Source of the DNA: Chitinophaga sp. SYP-B3965
GTDB taxonomy: Bacteria; Bacteroidota; Bacteroidia; Chitinophagales; Chitinophagaceae
Assembly (NCBI RefSeq): GCF_009647655.1
Contig: NZ_WJFD01000005.1
Location: forward strand, 62,001 to 126,000
Direction of reading: 5' to 3'
DNA length: 64,000 nt
The position numbers were made by a program, and so were the translations under genes. Below the pieces are notes generated by a model. It saw nothing but the letters and a program-made list of their open reading frames with translations, searched no databases and was not told the DNA's origin. The first letter of the stretch is position 1. Each line of letters begins with the position of its first letter. This document shows positions 18,401 through 25,921 of the stretch, one piece after another.

Positions 18401-19697
18401 TCCATTTGTATTCGGTTATCAGCCGAATCAAAAATGGATGGATGACTTTGCGAAGAAAGGCCTGCTTTCTCCGGACACACTTTTCAATATTCAGTTCCAA
18501 CAACAATTCACACAACGCCTGGATGTACAGGTGAACCTGGAGCCCGTTCGTGATCTGCGGATAGATCTGAACCTCACCAAGTCTTTCACTAAAACACACT
18601 CAGAACTCTTCAAGGATACTATTGGTAACGGTGCATTTGGTCACCTGAATCCTTATGATGCAGGTGGTTTTGAGATCACTTTCGTGGCTATCAAAACCAT
18701 GTGGGGCAAGATAGATACAGAGAATGGGGTGTCTTCCACTTTCAAGAAATTTGAATCTTACCGTAAAGTGATCTCTGGCCGTTTAGGAAAAGATAACCCT
18801 TACAACAATACGGGTACTGTACCTGAATTTGATCCAAAAGATCCGGAGTACCGTTATGGTTATGGCCGTTATTCGCAGGATGTACTGATCCCTGCATTCC
18901 TGGCAGCATATACCGGTAAGAGCGCAGAAACGGTTGCCTTATTAAAACAAGGAGAAGGTGGCGTGAAATCCAATCCATTTAAGAATGTACTGCCAAGACC
19001 AAACTGGCGGATCACCTATAATGGCCTGAGCAGGGTGAAACCATTCAGCGATTTCCTGACTAACTTTACATTAACGCATGCTTATATAGGAAGTCTCAGT
19101 ATGAACTCTTATAATACGGCGCTGATGTTCTTTGATCCGTTGTTACTGGGTTATCCGGCCTTCCGTGATTCCGTTTCCGGCAACTACGTACCTTACTTCT
19201 TATTGCCCAACCTCACGGTAAGCGAACAGTTTGCGCCTTTACTGGAAGCAGATATGACCTTTACGAACAGCCTGAACGTAAGGCTTGGTTTCAAACGGAA
19301 CCGTACTTTGAGCCTTAGCCTGATCGATTATCAATTGAGTGAAATGCGCTCCAGTGAAGTAACGGTGGGCGCAGGATACCGTGTACGCGGTTTCCCGATG
19401 CCTTTCAAAATTGGTAAAGACGGCAGCACCCGCCTGGAAAATGACCTGAACTTCCGTTTAGACCTGAGCTTCCGGGATGATAAAACAGTGAACAACCGTC
19501 TGGATGCAGACCTGGTGATACCCACCAGTGGTCAGAAAGTGATCGGTATTTCACCTACTATTGATTATGTGGTGAACAACCGTTTGAACATTAAGTTCTT
19601 CTACGACCGCCGCCAGACCATTCCGGTGATCTCAACTGCCTACCCGATCACTACTACGCGAGGGGGGCTTACCTTACGATTCATGTTAGCACAATAG
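12426..19697 (+). CDS. sprA: SprA, type IX secretion system outer-membrane translocon
   Basis: This 2423-residue protein is the giant beta-barrel translocon of the type IX secretion system (SprA in Flavobacterium, Sov in Porphyromonas; both about 2400-2500 residues). It exports folded proteins with C-terminal sorting domains and supports gliding. An N-terminal hydrophobic segment (YGAIAVIGVVSFIIVDSA) acts as signal/anchor. Long stretches of alternating beta strands follow to the last residues, TRGGLTLRFMLA. An in-frame TAA at 12417-12419 lies just upstream, and the only reasonable start is TTG at 12426; no ATG is available nearby. A strong terminator follows at 19703. Its likely clients in this window are at 29034-40178, 47214-49142 and 49270-51864. 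Confidence 0.95.
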   Translation: MPRKKYYGAIAVIGVVSFIIVDSAARNRNSSGYTYKSDSGKIAVNRRTDIAKPDTTAKPDTLKFPIRDRRGTAVTDPVKNAIDLKDPANIRKEVEYDPVTKQYIVTEKIGSQFYRQPTVMSFSEFYRLQSEQSEKDYWQKRANTIGSLNQRTTAPQLYYGDKLFDRVFGGTKVDIKPQGSLGLTFGYQGQNVKNPVLVERARKNGGFDFDIDINMNVTGKIGEKLKLITNYNTQSTFDFENQVKLEYTGYQDEIIKKIEAGNVSFPLSSSLISGVQSLFGVKTQLQFGRLTVTSVLSNQKSQKQNMVLRGGNSIQDFVIKADEYEDNRHFLMGQFFRDTFNYAMATLPVIRTQTNIIRVEVWVTNKTGATTDTRDIVGLMDLGEYRPFNTSLTVTTSDRKPNNGTNILYSNLVSDPGSRNSGTVVSRLLAMGLQPVQEFEKTFARKLDSADYVINRQLGFISLNQQLQPDEVLAVAYQYSYNGRIYQVGEFSQDIPPDQNNSANQRILFLKLLKATSARPALPIWDLMMKNIYATNAFQINRQDFKLDVLFKDPGTGTGVGDRVPSEKRYLPDAKGQYVGAPIISILNLDRLNNQNDPQPDGVFDYVEGYTVNSMNGKVIFPVLEPFSDGLRKAFEGDPVLERQYLYPMLYDSIKVIAQQFPNLNRYILKGSYKSSNSSEISLNAYNIPPGSVTVTAGGQMLRENVDFIIDYNLGRIKIINGGVLSSGVPINVQFENNALFGQQVRNYMGTRLDYFVNDKLNLGGTVVRMSERPYYQKVNYGDDPIKNTVVGLDGNYVSEWKGLTRMLDKLPNFQSTRPASINFTGEVARLFPGHSKLVNAAGSKQGQVMIDDFEGARNGYDLKFPATSWALASTPRDATDANGNILFPEAAYNDSLPYGRNRALLAWYIIEPTLQIPNSPNLPPGVGPSQSDPRTRLVYQKDVFPNRSTDFGQSQLSTLDLAYYPEERGPYNFEATAAGLFPSGRLRNPQSRWGGIMRAIDNSDFETANIEFIEFWIQDPFITNPSSSGGQLYFNLGNVSEDVLKDSRKSFENGLPNPITDRNKLDSSRWGRVPKFQQQITQAFDNDPAIRRYQDVGFDGLLDDDEQHFRATYMNDLLAVFGASSDAYRNVQRDPSNDNYKWYRHADYDNANNPIGGKGTGILGRYKYINGPEGNSPVSNDNSQFSQAATNYPESEDLNRDNTMNETEEYFQYRVNLTPNMQVGANYLVDKFSARVQYPDGTTHDEIWYQFKVPVNQYDRKIGNIPDFKSIRFMRMFLTGFEDSVVMRFAKLDLVRNQWRRYLYELKPGDPIPVDQTTAFNASAVNIEENSRRTPIPYVLPPGILRQNTLSTNNTNILLNEQALSAQICDLKDGDTRALYKNLNLDLRQYNRIQMFVHAEAVKVPTSLKDNDLQAIVRVGSDFTENYYEYRIPLKVTPFGSTTEAAIWPDINNLDLELDRFSQLKQKRNNDGASPLIPYVQADGKNFIAIMGNPSLGDVRSIMIGVLNPQNDGMPLCTEIWFNELRLTGLDEKGGYAALARMDLQLADLGSITFSGNMHTAGFGGIDQRVNERFRDNYVQYDVATNLDLGKLLPKRSGITVPVYAGYSQTVSNPEYDPYDLDIKLKDKLSLARDKEQRDSIRKNAQDFTSITSVNFTNVRRMAVGKSKSRLWDIENFDISYSYSQINRHNPVIQSDVLTRHRGGLGYNFAGTPKFIEPFKKLIKSKSPWFGLVKEFNFNYIPSIISFRADVTRQFGATRMRNVGGGPFLLQETYDKYFTFDRYYIFKLDISRNLSLDFNASNMARIDEPQGRINTGPKKDSVRTNFFKLGRTTNYFHNATITYTLPTGKFPLLSWTNIALSYGTEYRWIGASRLAQYLGNAIENSHQKMANVELKFTDLYNKSKWLRKMNASSGSDFVQPPIMNNPAAPKEKPKVEDDDQVSGLVKGLMRVAMSLKRATINYSENAGTRLPGYLDSTKLIGMNFASMSPGLPFVFGYQPNQKWMDDFAKKGLLSPDTLFNIQFQQQFTQRLDVQVNLEPVRDLRIDLNLTKSFTKTHSELFKDTIGNGAFGHLNPYDAGGFEITFVAIKTMWGKIDTENGVSSTFKKFESYRKVISGRLGKDNPYNNTGTVPEFDPKDPEYRYGYGRYSQDVLIPAFLAAYTGKSAETVALLKQGEGGVKSNPFKNVLPRPNWRITYNGLSRVKPFSDFLTNFTLTHAYIGSLSMNSYNTALMFFDPLLLGYPAFRDSVSGNYVPYFLLPNLTVSEQFAPLLEADMTFTNSLNVRLGFKRNRTLSLSLIDYQLSEMRSSEVTVGAGYRVRGFPMPFKIGKDGSTRLENDLNFRLDLSFRDDKTVNNRLDADLVIPTSGQKVIGISPTIDYVVNNRLNIKFFYDRRQTIPVISTAYPITTTRGGLTLRFMLAQ

Positions 19698-19702
19698 ATA
19701 AA

Positions 19703-19734
19703 CAAAAACGGGGAGCATTTGCTCCCCGTTTTTG
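19703..19734 (+). terminator. Intrinsic terminator of sprA
   Basis: A 15-bp perfect stem (arms 19703-19717 and 19720-19734, core CGGGGAGCA) with a very tight loop. It ends in a run of five T, 5 nt after the sprA stop. Confidence 0.9.
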
Positions 19735-19750
19735 GTAATGACTAAAATCA

Positions 19751-19780
19751 TTGTGTAGATTCCCATAAATCCTACATTTG
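19751..19780 (+). promoter_or_regulatory. Promoter of the metal-cassette candidate
   Basis: A -33 TTG at 19751-19753 and a -7 TACATTTG at 19773-19780 (TAnnTTTG) are separated by 19 nt, which is the Bacteroidota primary-sigma layout. The ATG at 19793 follows 12 nt after the -7 element, leaving a very short leader. Confidence 0.65.
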
Positions 19781-19792
19781 CGGTATCCTCAC

Positions 19793-20155
19793 ATGAAAAA
19801 GGTATTCGTCATACTAACATTAACAAGCCTTTTGCTGCAAACATTCAGCAAGGGCGTGGTATTGGCGGAATTCATGCTGAACAGGGACTACATTGCCAAT
19901 GTACTGTGTATTAACAAAGCCAAACCCCAATTGGCCTGTCACGGGCAATGCCAGCTGATGAAACAGATGGAGAAGGAAACAAAGAAAGATCAAAACGGGA
20001 ATGCCGTTAAAGATAAATACGAAGTGGTGTTCGCAGAGATCAATGCCGCCTTCCACCTTACCCCCTATATAGCTGTAAAAGAGCTATTCACTGCCTACCA
20101 TGGCGGTTTGCACCGTGATCCCCTTCATGCGGTGTTTCACCCACCTCAGGCCTGA
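19793..20155 (+). CDS. Small secreted Cys/His-rich protein, possible metal binder
   Basis: This 120-residue protein has an N-terminal signal-like segment (MKKVFVILTLTSLLLQTFS). Three cysteines follow: Cys39, Cys49 and Cys53 in the pattern C-x9-C-x3-C (LCINK then ACHGQCQLM). The C-terminus is histidine-rich, with four His in AYHGGLHRDPLHAVFH. I recall similar small proteins upstream of TonB receptors in Bacteroidota but cannot name a family. The promoter element at 19773-19780 sets the start at 19793 instead of the upstream TTG. It is followed 125 nt later by a TonB receptor and then a BNR lipoprotein. Metal binding, perhaps copper, is an inference. Confidence 0.7.
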   Translation: MKKVFVILTLTSLLLQTFSKGVVLAEFMLNRDYIANVLCINKAKPQLACHGQCQLMKQMEKETKKDQNGNAVKDKYEVVFAEINAAFHLTPYIAVKELFTAYHGGLHRDPLHAVFHPPQA

Positions 20156-20280
20156 TTCCGGGCAATTCAAACATCTTAAGCTTACCCGGGTCCTGGGTAT
20201 AATGCATCTTTGCACCCATAAAAGCGTGCCCCTGTGGCAACGCATAGTGACCCCATTACGTACAAGCTAAAAGCTAAAAC

Positions 20281-22560
20281 ATGCTTCGCATTTTTATCCT
20301 TTTTTTATTATCTGTTTATGGCATGTCTGCCGTTGCACAAACGCAACTACAGGGCCGGGTAATAGATGCGCAAACAAGAGAAGCGCTACCCGGTGTTACC
20401 ATCCAGTGTAAAGCCAATGGCTGCACAACGGATGCACAAGGCAAATTCTCCCTCTCAGAACCACACCGCATTGATTCTATACAGGTATCTTATATAGGGT
20501 ATACCGCTAAACGTATGCCCGCCGCACAAAAAGGAGAGATGGTCATTTACCTGGAACCCCTTTCCACCCGTTTAAATGAAGTGATCGTTTCCGCCGGCCG
20601 GGATAAACAATTCCGTACGGAAGCGCCCATTGCCATCAGTACTATTTCCACCCAGCAGATCAAAGAAACAAAAGCTACTTCGCTGGAACAGATCCTGAAT
20701 AAAGTAAGCGGTGTATATATGGTGGATCTCGGGAATGAACAACATACCATGGCTATCCGCCAGCCCATTGGTTACCGTAGCCTTTTCCTCTATATGGAAG
20801 ATGGTATTCCCATCCGTACTACGGGAGACTTCAACCATAATGCCCTCATAGAAATAAATATGGCAGCGCTGAAAACAATAGAAGTGATCCGCGGTCCGGC
20901 CTCTTCTTTATATGGAAGTGAAGCTGTGGGAGGCGCTGTGAACTTCATCACGCTTTCCCCCACTTTATTACCTACCGCCAAAGTGCAGGCAGAAATGAGC
21001 AACTGGGGTTACAAACGTACTGACTTCAGCGTTTCCGGCACCAAAGGTAAACTGGGTGTGATCCTCGGCGGTTATTATGCTAACCAGCGCAATGGTTACA
21101 TCGAGCATAGCGACTTCCACAAACTGGCGCTCACCTTAAAAACAGAATATAAAATAAATGACCACACTACTTGGACCAACGGGATCTCTTTAGTGGATTA
21201 TAAAACGGATCAGACGGGCGGCGTGGACAGCACTAACTTCTTCTCGAAGAACTACAAAAGCTTTCACACCTTCTCTTACAGGCTGGTAAAAGCTTTCAGG
21301 GTACGCAGTACTTTAGAGCATCAGTGGAACGAAAATAACTTTACCAGTTTCACTGCCTTCTACCGTCATAATGAAATAGGGCAGAACCCTTTCTATGCTA
21401 TCAAAACAACCAACGACCCACTGAAAGCCCGCGGTGAAATAAACAGCGATGCTTTTCAGAGTTATGGTGTACTGGTGCAGCATAAGAAACATTTCGGCTG
21501 GAAGCATGCCAAGCTGATAGCTGGTGTGAGCGCCGATTACAGCCCTGCTACTTACTATGCTAACTATATTGATGTTGACAGGGATGCCGCCGGATATTTC
21601 ACCGGCTTCACTCCAACAGACTCCGTATTAACGGATTACCATGCCACTTTGCTAAACACAGCCTTGTATGCGCAGGCTGAGATGAGTCCTATTGAACACA
21701 TGAAAGTAATTGCCGCATTGCGTTACGACAGGATGGATTATAATTTTGATAATAATCTTTCTCCTTCCGCTTTTACTGGTTCTCCTGATGAACGTAATTA
21801 CTTTCATGCCTGGACGCCTAAGCTGGGATTGACGTACGACTTCGGTCACGACCGTGGATTGTACGCCAATTACAGCGTGGGTTTTGCTCCCCCAAACATT
21901 TCTGAGTTATACCGTGGTGTAAAGGTACCCACCCTAAAATCTGCTACTTATAACAACTATGAGATCGGCGGATGGTTTTCCTTTGCAAAGGAAAAAGGAT
22001 ACATCGATGTGAGCCTTTACCGCATGGACGGCACCAATGAAATTGTAAGCGTGCGTTTGCCAGATGGTTCCTCAGAAAATCAGAATGCCGGTAAAACCCG
22101 CCACAGTGGCGTAGAATGGAACCTGCGTTATGCACCGGTACCTTCCATTCTTTTCCGTACCGGCGGCACTTACGCCATACATGATTTCATCACGTACGAA
22201 GATAAAGGCAAACAGTTTGGCGGCAACCGTATGAATGGTGCGCCTGCTGTGATCACCAATACAGAGATCACCTGGAAACCCGCTTTCCTGAAAGGTATCC
22301 GTACCGCTGTGGAATGGCAGCACGTTGGCAAGTATTTTATGGACCCTGCCAATACGGAAGAATACAGTGGATATGATCTGCTGAATGCCCGCGTGGGATA
22401 TAGTATCGGAGGTTTTGAATGTTGGGTGAACTGCCGGAATATAGCAGATGTAATGTATGCCGTAACGGTAGATAAAAGCGCCTTCGGCAAAAGCTACCGC
22501 CCCGGACCTAACAGAACGTTTAATGTTGGAGTGGCTTATACCTTCAGCGCAAAAAAATAA
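20281..22560 (+). CDS. TonB-dependent receptor with N-terminal CarboxypepD-like domain
   Basis: This outer-membrane active transporter of 759 residues has a signal peptide ending near AVAQTQ. A CarboxypepD_reg-like domain follows (about residues 23-100, LQGRVIDAQTREALPGVTI). Then comes a plug domain (about 110-225, with TIEVIRGPASSLYGSEAVGG) and a 22-stranded barrel ending NVGVAYTFSAKK. It is shorter than SusC proteins, has no SusD partner, and fits the metal-chelate or vitamin receptor class. Its neighbours are the Cys/His-rich protein upstream and, 2 nt downstream, the BNR lipoprotein, so the substrate is probably a metal or metal complex. No riboswitch is recognisable in the 125-nt leader. 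Confidence 0.9.
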   Translation: MLRIFILFLLSVYGMSAVAQTQLQGRVIDAQTREALPGVTIQCKANGCTTDAQGKFSLSEPHRIDSIQVSYIGYTAKRMPAAQKGEMVIYLEPLSTRLNEVIVSAGRDKQFRTEAPIAISTISTQQIKETKATSLEQILNKVSGVYMVDLGNEQHTMAIRQPIGYRSLFLYMEDGIPIRTTGDFNHNALIEINMAALKTIEVIRGPASSLYGSEAVGGAVNFITLSPTLLPTAKVQAEMSNWGYKRTDFSVSGTKGKLGVILGGYYANQRNGYIEHSDFHKLALTLKTEYKINDHTTWTNGISLVDYKTDQTGGVDSTNFFSKNYKSFHTFSYRLVKAFRVRSTLEHQWNENNFTSFTAFYRHNEIGQNPFYAIKTTNDPLKARGEINSDAFQSYGVLVQHKKHFGWKHAKLIAGVSADYSPATYYANYIDVDRDAAGYFTGFTPTDSVLTDYHATLLNTALYAQAEMSPIEHMKVIAALRYDRMDYNFDNNLSPSAFTGSPDERNYFHAWTPKLGLTYDFGHDRGLYANYSVGFAPPNISELYRGVKVPTLKSATYNNYEIGGWFSFAKEKGYIDVSLYRMDGTNEIVSVRLPDGSSENQNAGKTRHSGVEWNLRYAPVPSILFRTGGTYAIHDFITYEDKGKQFGGNRMNGAPAVITNTEITWKPAFLKGIRTAVEWQHVGKYFMDPANTEEYSGYDLLNARVGYSIGGFECWVNCRNIADVMYAVTVDKSAFGKSYRPGPNRTFNVGVAYTFSAKK

Positions 22561-22562
22561 AC

Positions 22563-23744
22563 ATGAGATATTGGTTGATAGGATTGCTCTTTTTAGCAGC
22601 TTGTGATACAACAACATTTTCAGGAGGAAAAGAACTGGTACTATCAGATACTACCCGCGATGCCTCCTGTACTTATATGACGCGTAATGCACAGGGCCAG
22701 ATCGTAGTGAGCTGGGTGGAAAACAGCCAGTTATATTATGCCGTTTCTCCGGATGAAGGAGAAACATTTTCCCCTGCAAAGCTGATCCCCACTACATCAG
22801 GTATCCAGGCACATGCAGAGAATATGCCTAAAATGGTATTCCGCCCTAATGGAGAAGTGATAGCCATGTATGGCGGGCAAAGTAATGACCCGCGTAATAA
22901 ATATGCCGGCAAAGTGTATTACACCCGTTCCCCGGATGCCGGCGCAAACTGGTTACCTGCACAGCCATTAGTAACAGATACCGCCAGTTATGATCAGCGT
23001 TATTTTGACATGACCTTATTGCCTTCCGGAGAAGCCGTGACCATCTGGCTGGATAATCGTAAGAACGATACAAAGGAAGGATCTACTTTATACATTGCCA
23101 CAACCGGTAAGGAGCCTGGCTTTCAGCAGGAGCGGCAGATTGCGCAAACAGTTTGCCAGTGCTGCCGTACTGCTTTGTATGTAGATGCAGACGGTGCCTT
23201 ACATACCACGTTCAGGGATATTATCAATGATACCATCCGTGATATGGTACACATGGTATCTGTAGATAATGGTGCTACCTTTTCTCCGCCAGTACGCATC
23301 AGTCCGGATAACTGGGCTATTAATGGTTGTCCTCATACAGGGCCGGCAATGGTAAAGAATGCACAGGGCCTGCACTTTGCATGGTTTACGATGGGCGGAG
23401 GGCAAGGAGTTTTCTATTGCCAGTCGCCGGATAACGGGATCACTTATACGAAGAAGGAAAGTATCAGTGCATTACCCACTGCCAAACATCCGCAGCTGGC
23501 TGCATTGAAGAATGGAGACCTTGCTTTGGTATGGGATGAAGCAGTAGATACTATTGGCAGCAGGATCGGTATCCAGCACAAAGCCGGTAACGGTGAAAAG
23601 ATGGCCGCCGGATTTATCACACCAGCTGATGCTTATGCTAACTTCCCGGTGTTAAAACCTGTGGGAGAGGGGAAAGTGCTGATAGCGTATAAAAAGAGGA
23701 AAGGGAAACGGGAAGAAGTATGTGTGCAGTTAGTAACGTTATAG
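22563..23744 (+). CDS. BNR/Asp-box repeat lipoprotein with CQCC motif
   Basis: This 393-residue lipoprotein has signal LIGLLFLAAC with the lipidated Cys at about residue 14. At least four Asp-box-like motifs (SPDEGETFS, SPDAGANWL, SVDNGATFS, SPDNGITYT) indicate a sialidase-fold six-bladed propeller. Sialidase catalytic residues are not obvious. Instead there is a striking VCQCCRTALY segment around residue 200 and NGCPHTGPAM around residue 258, which together could form a metal or disulfide site. It starts 2 nt after the TonB receptor stop, so the two are co-expressed. I infer a surface-exposed partner of the receptor, not a sialidase. It abuts the convergent CAP gene with no gap. Confidence 0.78.
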   Translation: MRYWLIGLLFLAACDTTTFSGGKELVLSDTTRDASCTYMTRNAQGQIVVSWVENSQLYYAVSPDEGETFSPAKLIPTTSGIQAHAENMPKMVFRPNGEVIAMYGGQSNDPRNKYAGKVYYTRSPDAGANWLPAQPLVTDTASYDQRYFDMTLLPSGEAVTIWLDNRKNDTKEGSTLYIATTGKEPGFQQERQIAQTVCQCCRTALYVDADGALHTTFRDIINDTIRDMVHMVSVDNGATFSPPVRISPDNWAINGCPHTGPAMVKNAQGLHFAWFTMGGGQGVFYCQSPDNGITYTKKESISALPTAKHPQLAALKNGDLALVWDEAVDTIGSRIGIQHKAGNGEKMAAGFITPADAYANFPVLKPVGEGKVLIAYKKRKGKREEVCVQLVTL

Positions 23745-24278
23745 TTACCTAACAGCCAGTTCCTGCGTCCAGAAATTCTTATACAGGGCAACGGCAGTTT
23801 CGTTCGCTTTAGGGTTCATCATCGCCTTACAGTGAACGACACTGCCCATCAGCCCTTTTATAAGTGTTTTCTCCGTTAGTATCCCCAGTGCTATGTTTTC
23901 TTCATACACCTTCCATTTGTAACCCATTTGCGCAATACGTTTTCCCGCATTGCTGCCATTACTGCCGGTATGACTAAAATAACCGCTATCGCTCATTTCT
24001 TTGCTGTGCAGCCAGGAAGCCCTTTCCAGTTTTTCATTCCAGGTGAGGGGAACAGCCGGCGCCATGAAGGTATCTCCGCAATTACATCCTTTACTTCTGT
24101 AATCATTGATCAGTTCCAGCAATAATACCTTGTTCACAGGGTTATCGAATGTAAATAGTGTATCTTCAATTATTACCGCAACTTCTGTTGGTGGTTTAAT
24201 CACCATCAATGGCTCTTTGGAGCAACCCGCCAACACAAATAACATTAATACCGGGACCATACATTTCATAGGATACAT
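23745..24278 (-). CDS. CAP-domain (SCP/PR1) lipoprotein
   Basis: This 177-residue lipoprotein has signal VLMLFVLAGCS, with the Cys at about residue 19. It carries a CAP/SCP domain marked by WLHSKEMSDSGYFSHTG, then GYKWKVYEENIALG, then HCKAMMNP, the four conserved blocks of the bacterial CAP family. The His and Glu of the central cavity (HS..., ENIA) are present. CAP proteins are secreted and of varied function (wall or lipid binding, sometimes protease-like). A -7 element lies at 24300-24293. The stop is directly adjacent to the BNR gene stop with zero spacing. Confidence 0.85.
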   Translation of the reverse strand: MYPMKCMVPVLMLFVLAGCSKEPLMVIKPPTEVAVIIEDTLFTFDNPVNKVLLLELINDYRSKGCNCGDTFMAPAVPLTWNEKLERASWLHSKEMSDSGYFSHTGSNGSNAGKRIAQMGYKWKVYEENIALGILTEKTLIKGLMGSVVHCKAMMNPKANETAVALYKNFWTQELAVR

Positions 24279-24292
24279 TATTTAATCGGTTG

Positions 24293-24300
24293 CAAAGGTA
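24293..24300 (-). promoter_or_regulatory. -7 promoter element of the CAP gene
   Basis: TACCTTTG on the minus strand (TAnnTTTG) lies 14 nt before the first ATG of the CAP lipoprotein gene. Confidence 0.55.
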
Positions 24301-24465
24301 GGATGGGTGATATTCTTAAAGGATGATGGCAGATAGCGGAAGGAATGAGTGTTGTGCCAGCTTATTCGGATGAGAACAGGTTTTCAGATGATGGTAATGT
24401 CATACAGCTGATCACTGTCATCGAAACCGGTGATGCAGATTAGTGGTGGCCCGTATAGAATGAGT

Positions 24466-24473
24466 TAAATTTG
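24466..24473 (+). promoter_or_regulatory. -7 promoter element of the stand-alone REC gene
   Basis: TAAATTTG matches TAnnTTTG, 22 nt before the ATG at 24496. Confidence 0.5.
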
Positions 24474-24495
24474 CCTAACTATTTAATTTCCTTAA

Positions 24496-24858
24496 ATGTC
24501 TACCATCTTGTTAATTGAGGATAATGAAGATATCCGCATGAATACATCAGAGATCCTTGCCCTGGCAAATTATAGTGTGCTACTGGCGGAAAATGGTTAC
24601 ATAGGGATACAAATGGCCGGTGAACATAAACCAGACCTCATTATTTGTGATGTGATGATGCCAGGACTGGATGGTTATGGCGTGCTCAGTTTATTGCAAC
24701 AGGATGCAGCCCTGAGTAGTATCCCGTTTATATTTATGACGGCTGTTGATAAAATAAAGGACGAGGACGGCGTGGCAGAATATATCTCCAAACCATTTGA
24801 TGTGGCAGTTTTGCTGCTTGCCATTGAAGAGAAGATAGGTAAAAAGCTCTCAGCTTAA
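24496..24858 (+). CDS. Stand-alone response-regulator receiver (REC) protein
   Basis: This single-domain receiver of 120 residues has the acidic pair near residues 9-10, phospho-acceptor Asp52 in ICDVMMPGLDG, Thr82 and the conserved Lys99 in YISKPFD. It has no output domain, so it may act by protein contact or as a phosphate sink. Its sequence parallels the REC domain of the neighbouring REC-Crp protein (LIEDN, DLIICD.MMP.LDGYGVL, FIF..A). Compared with it, the protein is 5 residues shorter in the beta4-alpha4 region, where the signalling surface lies. The genes converge and overlap by 9 nt. A local duplication from the adjacent regulator is a reasonable reading. Confidence 0.88.
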   Translation: MSTILLIEDNEDIRMNTSEILALANYSVLLAENGYIGIQMAGEHKPDLIICDVMMPGLDGYGVLSLLQQDAALSSIPFIFMTAVDKIKDEDGVAEYISKPFDVAVLLLAIEEKIGKKLSA

Positions 24859-25908
24859 AATTAACTCCAGCTTCTTCCTGCTAAGAATAAAGATGAGTCC
24901 TTCTTTGATAGCGATCAGTTTCTCATCCCTGAAATCGCCCAGCGTACGGATCAATGATTCCTTGGCAACACCCGTCAGGGCTGCAAGACTATCTCTGCTC
25001 ATATCAATACTATAATTGTCGCTTTCAGAAGGATTGTATTTTTTGTATAGGGACAATAACGCAATAGAGACCTTTTTCCTCAAAGAATTATATGCGATCC
25101 CCAGCAACTGTTCTTCCTTCTCTGTAACATTCCGGGAAAGCAACTGTATGAACTTGTGCAGGATGCCTAAATTATTGAAGAGCAGGGATTCAAAATCTTC
25201 CCTGGGAATGATCACCAGCTCTGCATCTTCCAGTACATCGGCATTTTCATTATAGGCCCTTTGTTCCAGCAAGGCAGTATATCCGAGGAAATCACCTTCA
25301 TTATATAAACCTATCACCAGTTCTTTCCCATCGTCATTTCGTTTATAGGTTCTCACCTTCCCCTTCATAATATAATAAAGACAGGAGGGGCGATGGCCTT
25401 CCAGGTATATTTCCTGTTTCTTTTTATACTTCTGCACGTTACCGTCTTCTTTCATGGATTCCTGTATATCCTTATTGGTCGCAGTATGAATAAGGGTGTT
25501 CAGTCCGTTGGGGGTTGGCGGTAATTCCTGGCTGATCTGTTCTGCTTTTTTCAAACGGCATGCCACTGCATTTAAAAGCTCTGTGGTGTCAAAGGGTTTG
25601 GTAATGTAATCATCTCCTCCCATTTCCATTCCTTTCCGGATCTCTGGTTTTTCTGATTTCGCGGAAAGGAAAATGAAGGGTGTATTCCTTAACCGCTTGT
25701 TTTTATGAAGCATATGTAAAACCCCATACCCGTCCAGCACCGGCATCATGATGTCGCAGATGATCAGGTCCGGCAGTTGTGCAATGGCTACTTCCATGCC
25801 TTCTTTTCCGTTTTCTGCGGTTAAGGTGGTATAACTGGCCAGCTCAAGTATCTCCGCGATATTTTCCCGGATCTCAACGTTATCTTCTATAATTAATATC
25901 TTTTTCAC
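24850..25908 (-). CDS. Response regulator with REC and Crp/Fnr output domains
   Basis: This 352-residue regulator has an N-terminal receiver (Asp52 in ICDIMMPVLDG, Lys104 in YITKPFD), then a cyclic-nucleotide-binding-like beta-barrel (about 155-270, YYIMKGKVRTYKRN and GDFLGYTALL), then a Crp-type winged helix (about 280-345, DSLAALTGVAKESLIRTL). This is an unusual but real Bacteroidota arrangement that makes a phospho-regulated Crp-like factor. The start is GTG at 25908, 13 nt after the kinase gene stop, so kinase and regulator form an operon and a cognate pair. The pair is divergent to the fibre operon and is the natural candidate for its control. Confidence 0.9.
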   Translation of the reverse strand: MKKILIIEDNVEIRENIAEILELASYTTLTAENGKEGMEVAIAQLPDLIICDIMMPVLDGYGVLHMLHKNKRLRNTPFIFLSAKSEKPEIRKGMEMGGDDYITKPFDTTELLNAVACRLKKAEQISQELPPTPNGLNTLIHTATNKDIQESMKEDGNVQKYKKKQEIYLEGHRPSCLYYIMKGKVRTYKRNDDGKELVIGLYNEGDFLGYTALLEQRAYNENADVLEDAELVIIPREDFESLLFNNLGILHKFIQLLSRNVTEKEEQLLGIAYNSLRKKVSIALLSLYKKYNPSESDNYSIDMSRDSLAALTGVAKESLIRTLGDFRDEKLIAIKEGLIFILSRKKLELILS

Positions 25909-25921
25909 GCAGAAACTAATT

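Noticed and set aside
20156..20280. Cobalamin or metal riboswitch before the TonB receptor
   Set aside because: A small imperfect hairpin around the GCGTGCC segment is present, but no conserved riboswitch box could be recognised.
22563..23744. Exo-alpha-sialidase annotation for the BNR protein
   Set aside because: The Asp-box repeats give the fold only. The arginine triad and Tyr/Glu pair of sialidases are not evident, and no sialic-acid genes are near.
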